Positions 60,031 through 64,000 of a stretch of 64,000 nucleotides of DNA are shown piece after piece. Where the stretch lies: positions 554,267 through 618,266 of the forward strand of contig NW_014575556.1 of the NCBI RefSeq assembly GCF_000708205.1. The letters are read 5' to 3'. A program made the translations under genes and the position numbers. The notes under the pieces were generated by a model. The model was not told where the DNA came from. It saw nothing but the letters and a program-made list of their open reading frames with translations, and searched no databases. Position 1 is the stretch's first letter, and every line of letters begins with the position of its first letter. This stretch comes from Mixia osmundae IAM 14324 (lineage: Eukaryota > Basidiomycota > Mixiomycetes > Mixiales > Mixiaceae).

Positions 60031-61540
60031 TCAAGTGGAGACAACGGCCTCTGCTAGGATGCGCTCGAGGAGTGCGGCATCGCTATCTGACCATGCATCA
60101 GTCGCAGAGCTGAGCTTACCCTGGTAGCGCCCCTTGCCACCGCCCCGTACACGAGTAGTAAAGCTAGGCTCGGCCTTGATGGCCTTTGCAGCTGCTTCTA
60201 CATGTGCCGCCTTCTCGCCGAAGAGGACGAGACAGCCTCCGTTGGTATTCCACTGTGCAGAATCGCAGACAGCGAGAGCGACAAGTGACGGCGTTGCGTT
60301 TGCCTGTGAGCCCTTTTGCAGATCTCGCGTCAGGTCCGCGAGGAACTCGTTGTCATTCGTCGAGCTTGCATAGCGTACGAACAAGGCATAAGTATTGCCA
60401 TTCTCCGCTTTCTTGGCGCTGCTGACGATCTGGTGCGAAAGAAAAGGTAGCAATTCTTCCCGTAGCGATCTGGCATGCTTGAGCGCGTCCTTTGCAGTGG
60501 TCATCTGCTGTTGTACTCGTTCGACAAGCTGCTCAGGCTGACAGTACAGAAGGCGTGTCAGGTCGCGCTGGTGCTCCAGTGCGCCCGAGAGCTGTTCCCT
60601 GACTCTGTTGCCAGCGCAGAAATAGAGCCTGGCGTTTGTGCCTCGGACTGATGTGGTGTGCGGTGAGAGATAGAGCGAGCCGAGAGCAGCTAGTGAAGTG
60701 TAGTGTGTGCCACAGCACGGGTTCTCGTCTAGGTCTTCTATGATGACAGTGCGAATGACGCCGCCACGATAATCCTTGGGCAACGAATCTGGTCGGGTGC
60801 CGGATGTATCGTCATTGAGGGCGATACTGACTCGAATCTTGCTGTTGCTGGCAATGAGATCGTTACACCGCTTGAGAGCGTACTCGATCTCTTGTGGTGT
60901 TGGTATCCTAGGCAGCTCTATGTAGGACAGCTGAGGTCGTGGACACAGAGACCAGCTGAGCGTGTCCAGCTTGACCTCATGCTCGAGCACGGCGGAGAGT
61001 AAATGCTGACCGGTGTGCTGATCCATCTGTCCCGTGCGTATCGTGATTCAGCAGCACGCAAGCCACTGTACTGTGGGTGGCACTAACCAGATCTGTCCGT
61101 CTATCCCAGTCGACGTCAACGCGAACCCTTTGGCCGACAGCCAGAGGCTTGTCGACGTAGTGCACAGCATCCAGACCATGTCTCTGTACTTGAGCCACGT
61201 TCACGATGATCTTATCACCATCGAGCGCCGACAGCCGTCCCTCATCAGACGGCTGTCCGCCACCCTCGGGAAAGAGCACAGTGTCTTCTAGCTCGATCAG
61301 CCAGGGCGAAGCATCAGCTACGAGCGCGGCTTGTTGCTTCTTGTCTGCCGCCTTGGCTAGCTTCTTGATGTTGTTGGGCTCACAGCGGATGACGGTCGTG
61401 TCGAGCGTACGCAAGGTCGGATTGCACTGGCAGGCTAGCAGACCGACGAAGCGCTTCTTGGGCAGCTCAGGGAAGCCGTCGGCAAAGCTGAGATAGCCAT
61501 CGTAGACCTTGCTGCGCTCTGACTGTGTGACGACGCTCAT
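60031..61540 (-). CDS. Alanyl-tRNA editing protein (AlaX/AARSD1)
   Basis: 482 aa in two exons (61540-61088 and 61026-60031; intron 61 nt, GTTAGT..GGACAG). It removes serine or glycine mischarged onto tRNA-Ala. The N-terminal beta-barrel half shows FPEGGGQPSDEG, the conserved glycine motif of the AlaRS editing domain. The zinc site is HTGQHLLSAV, created right after the splice, together with CCGTHY (Cys and His ligands). The C-terminal part reads RVRGGGKGRYQGKL, a degenerate form of the AlaRS C-Ala glycine motif. No synthetase catalytic domain is present, so this is a free-standing AlaX-II type protein. The start at 61540 (MSVVTQSERSKVYDG) follows the family N-terminus; an ATG further upstream in frame would add a run unlike the family. 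Confidence 0.9.
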
Positions 61541-62110
61541 GGGATCACCTGGATTTCTGCAAAGGCAGAGACGCGCTTCACTAGCCAGAGAAGACGACGC
61601 TGTGGCAAGTTGGGCTGTGAGATGTAGCGAATGATATCCCACTAGACGCATGCATTGGAGTGCAGAGAGATGGCCATCCAACAGAGCTCCTCTTGAGAGT
61701 CTCATGCAAAAGGCCAAGGGGAAATAAATCATGGACGGCCGAAAAGACGACCTGCCTCTGGACCCCCTGACGCTGTATTGCGACGAGCAAAGGCAAGAGC
61801 CTGAAGGACAGGATGAGCCTCTGACACGAGTGGGACAGCCGTATCAGGGCGTCGTCACTCGGCAGATTAATTTTATCTCATCCTATCTTGCTCTTGGAGA
61901 CCGGAACGCGAAAGCTGACATGTCAAGACAGTCTCGAACCTTGACACTTCTATTAGCTGCTTTGTCTGACTCTGTTGAAGCTCGACGACCCACTTTGGTG
62001 TCTCCGAAAAGTTCAAGGCAACCTCAAAATTTTGCTGGCAAAGACGGGTTTTCATCTGATACCATAGACTCTGTTTGCCTTCGACAGATTTCATTCGATT
62101 CGTGCCGTTC
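61541..62110. other. Divergent intergenic region, AlaX / MED1
   Basis: 570 nt between head-to-head starts. A 127-codon plus-strand frame (61731-62114) crosses it but overlaps the MED1 start and shows no family feature. No regulatory element assigned. Confidence 0.5.
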
Positions 62111-64000
62111 ATGACTTTGCTGGCCAGTGTGCAGTCCCTGCGAGTCTCCCTGGAGCAGATCAAGGCCAGTGCAAGCAATCAAGATGCGCAGCCGGTAGCA
62201 GCCAAAAAGGCAGACCGGGTCAGACTCGCTGCTAGCAATGCCGCGACATTCTTGCAGTCTCACGAAGCAGATGCCCGCTTGCCTCGCTATCTCAGCCTGT
62301 TGCACGAGTCAGCTACAGTCACTGCAAGTACACACAAGCCTAAGCGTAGCGCAGACCAGGCGCGCTATCCAATCTTGTCTGCTGCGACGTGCTCCCAGCA
62401 GGATGGCCTCGCGCGTACTCTCCACATCCTCGAGCAGCTCGCAGCGCAAGAAGGCCTAGATACATACAAAGAAACACAGACGAGCTCCCACGTAGCAGAC
62501 ACGATCACGTTGGCAGGCAAGCTCGTCATTGTCGACATCGATGTCGATGTGTCCGGCAAAATCGATAAAGTCAGGTTGACTTATGGTCCGGATGCCAAGC
62601 CAGATAGCAAGCTGTCCGCCGTGCTATACACGCCATTGTCACGGCTGCATCTTTTGCCAGCTGAGCGTGCAGGGGTCGAGAAGGACCTCCAAGCTTGGCG
62701 AGCAGCCTTGCAGCAGATCATTTTACTTGACCATGCGCTCCATGCAGGCGAGAGTCTAGACCTGTTCGACAAGTTACACGAGCTGTACTCGGGTCTGGCC
62801 GGTCTTCCTCATGACTTTTCGGTCATCGAGGACGTCTTGCCGGGTCCGCTGGTCATCTACCGCGCCAAGCCTATGCTCGCGCAACCCACAGAACCACATG
62901 TTGCCGACTTGCTCTTTTCTGCCGAGAGATGCACTGCGACGATCAGCCGAGCCTCGGGCAGATACAGAGCGTATCTGAGGCCTCCTGTATGGCTCGCAGA
63001 CTCGGATGTGCAGAGGCTCGGCCAGCTCATCCAGCTGGGCCAAAGCAAACCTTGCTCAATGACCGAAGCGCTGATTCCTCAAGTCAAGCCGGAGCATCGC
63101 TATGCAGTATGTCACTTATCAAGGGGTGGTTGAGATACTGCTAATACTAGCACGGCAGGTAAAGTCAGACAGCGCCATCTCGCTCAGCTTTGGAATATCT
63201 GCCGCCTTGTCAATCCAAGGCATCATGCTGTCATCTTTCGACTTTGGCACTGCAGAAGACCTCGTCTTCGCTCTCACACAGCTACAAGCTAGCGCAAAGT
63301 TCAACGACATCTTGATGAGCTGCTTTGACCCTGCTGCGACTTCACTCGATGCGCCATTACTCACTAAAGTCAAGCTGACACTGTCTGACCTTATGAGAGC
63401 AAGTGTACTCGACAAAGCACATGTTGAGCTCAATGTACTCGTGAGCCCGCTACGCATCGTTGCGATATTGCCCGCACCGGACAGCACACAGCTGCAAGTG
63501 ACCACACATTCGAAAACGGAACGCATTCATACAGAACTTGATGGGCTGGCAGCGCTCGAATCCGATCAGCCGCTTTGCCAGACAGTACTACGAGAGACAG
63601 AGAGTCTTCCGTTGGCAGTAGAGATGCTCTACACACGTATGTCGGGTCGCATCCCCCATGACTCACAGGATCTTCCAACGCCGATGATCATCCCAGCAAC
63701 CTCTCCTGTTGTCACGGGTCCAATGTCGTCGCCTTCGTCCACGCCAAAGCTCAGACGAAGAGCAGTATTGCGTACGCCCAGTCCTTCGCCTTCGCAAACC
63801 GGACAGACGCCCAGTCCGAGCCGAAAGCGTCGCAGTCCAGAAGTAGAGCGTTCGCCCGCTCGACGAAGCACGCGACACACGCCTGACCAGAGAACCCCGG
63901 CACCCGATCTACCTCGCCGATCAAGCGCACGCAAGGCTTCTGCCGAACCTTCCGAACCCTCTAGTCCTCCCAGCTCGCGGAGATCATCTCGCGTATCGCC
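62111..64000 (+). CDS. MED1: Mediator complex subunit MED1, 5' part (partial)
   Basis: The 5' part of a gene that leaves the window at the right edge. Exon 1 is 62111-63106, the intron 63107-63158 (52 nt, GTATGT..GGCAG, phase 0), exon 2 from 63159. The visible part is about 612 aa. Fungal MED1 features: an N-terminal helical region (ASVQSLRVSLEQIKASAS), the beta-strand block TITLAGKLVIVDIDVD, GKIDKVRLTYG, and further on helices around ELYSGLAGLPHDF. After about residue 500 the chain becomes disordered with basic Ser/Pro/Arg repeats (SPSPSQTGQTPSPSRKRRS). MED1 belongs to the middle module and bridges activators to RNA polymerase II. The assignment rests on the 'VIDIDV..IDKV' core and overall layout, and is moderately sure. 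Confidence 0.7.

Noticed and set aside
61731-62114. Plus-strand frame of 127 codons upstream of MED1
   Set aside because: It overlaps the MED1 start and has no motif, no membrane or signal segment and no splice partner.

Overview
The window reads as nuclear DNA of a compact, intron-rich fungal genome. Nearly all genes are fungal or pan-eukaryotic families: MSB2 mucin, MET30, BRO1, MOB3 of STRIPAK, CBK1, STE6, PMP3, a DUF3712 protein and NAD-GDH. Introns are numerous but tiny (mostly 45-65 nt), and neighbouring coding regions are often under 100 nt apart. The intersectin-like gene (EH, coiled coil, WH2, two SH3, DH, PH) resembles Cryptococcus Cin1, which points to a basidiomycete. Pucciniomycotina is possible, but the sequence alone does not prove it. 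A secreted PL3 pectate lyase hints at contact with plant material. I saw no tRNA, rRNA, CRISPR, transposon or virus-derived element.

Layout. 0-10.4 kb: the N-terminal part of an OST3/OST6 subunit, a PL3 pectate lyase, a PAQR/haemolysin-III membrane protein, a GAF-type free methionine-R-sulfoxide reductase, and a large STE6-type ABC exporter. 10.7-20 kb: NDR kinase CBK1, a SAM methyltransferase, NAD-dependent glutamate dehydrogenase, a DUF3712 protein. 20-27 kb: a single-span Q-rich membrane protein, a three-SAP-motif protein, PMP3, a glycine-rich RRM protein. 27-34 kb: TAF12 and a very long FHA protein that I read as Ki-67-like. 34-45 kb: MSB2, glutathione synthetase, MOB3, BRO1. 45-47.7 kb: a gene-poor stretch with a broken F-box gene. 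47.7-64 kb: an MFS transporter, the intersectin-like CIN1, a ZNF511-like zinc finger protein, a small mitochondrial-type protein, UMP kinase, MET30, an alanyl-tRNA editing protein, and the 5' part of MED1.

There is no metabolic cluster; genes are interleaved on both strands. Functional themes recur: polarity and MAPK signalling (CBK1, MOB3, MSB2), endocytosis and ESCRT (CIN1, BRO1), transcription (TAF12, MED1), sulfur, redox and nitrogen metabolism (MET30, GSH2, fRMsr, GDH2). Exon chains were built by hand from splice sites, reading phase and family conservation. Where full exon coordinates are given, the phases were checked to agree.

The most interesting points are: (1) a fungal protein with Ki-67-like FHA domain, a Ki-67/Repo-Man-like PP1 docking segment and two short motifs that look like Ki-67 repeat cores; (2) three introns with GC donors that the conserved protein sequence practically forces, plus one or two possible ones; (3) a 3-nt gap between a small mitochondrial ORF and the URA6 start codon; (4) a 546-nt outlier intron in the RRM gene.
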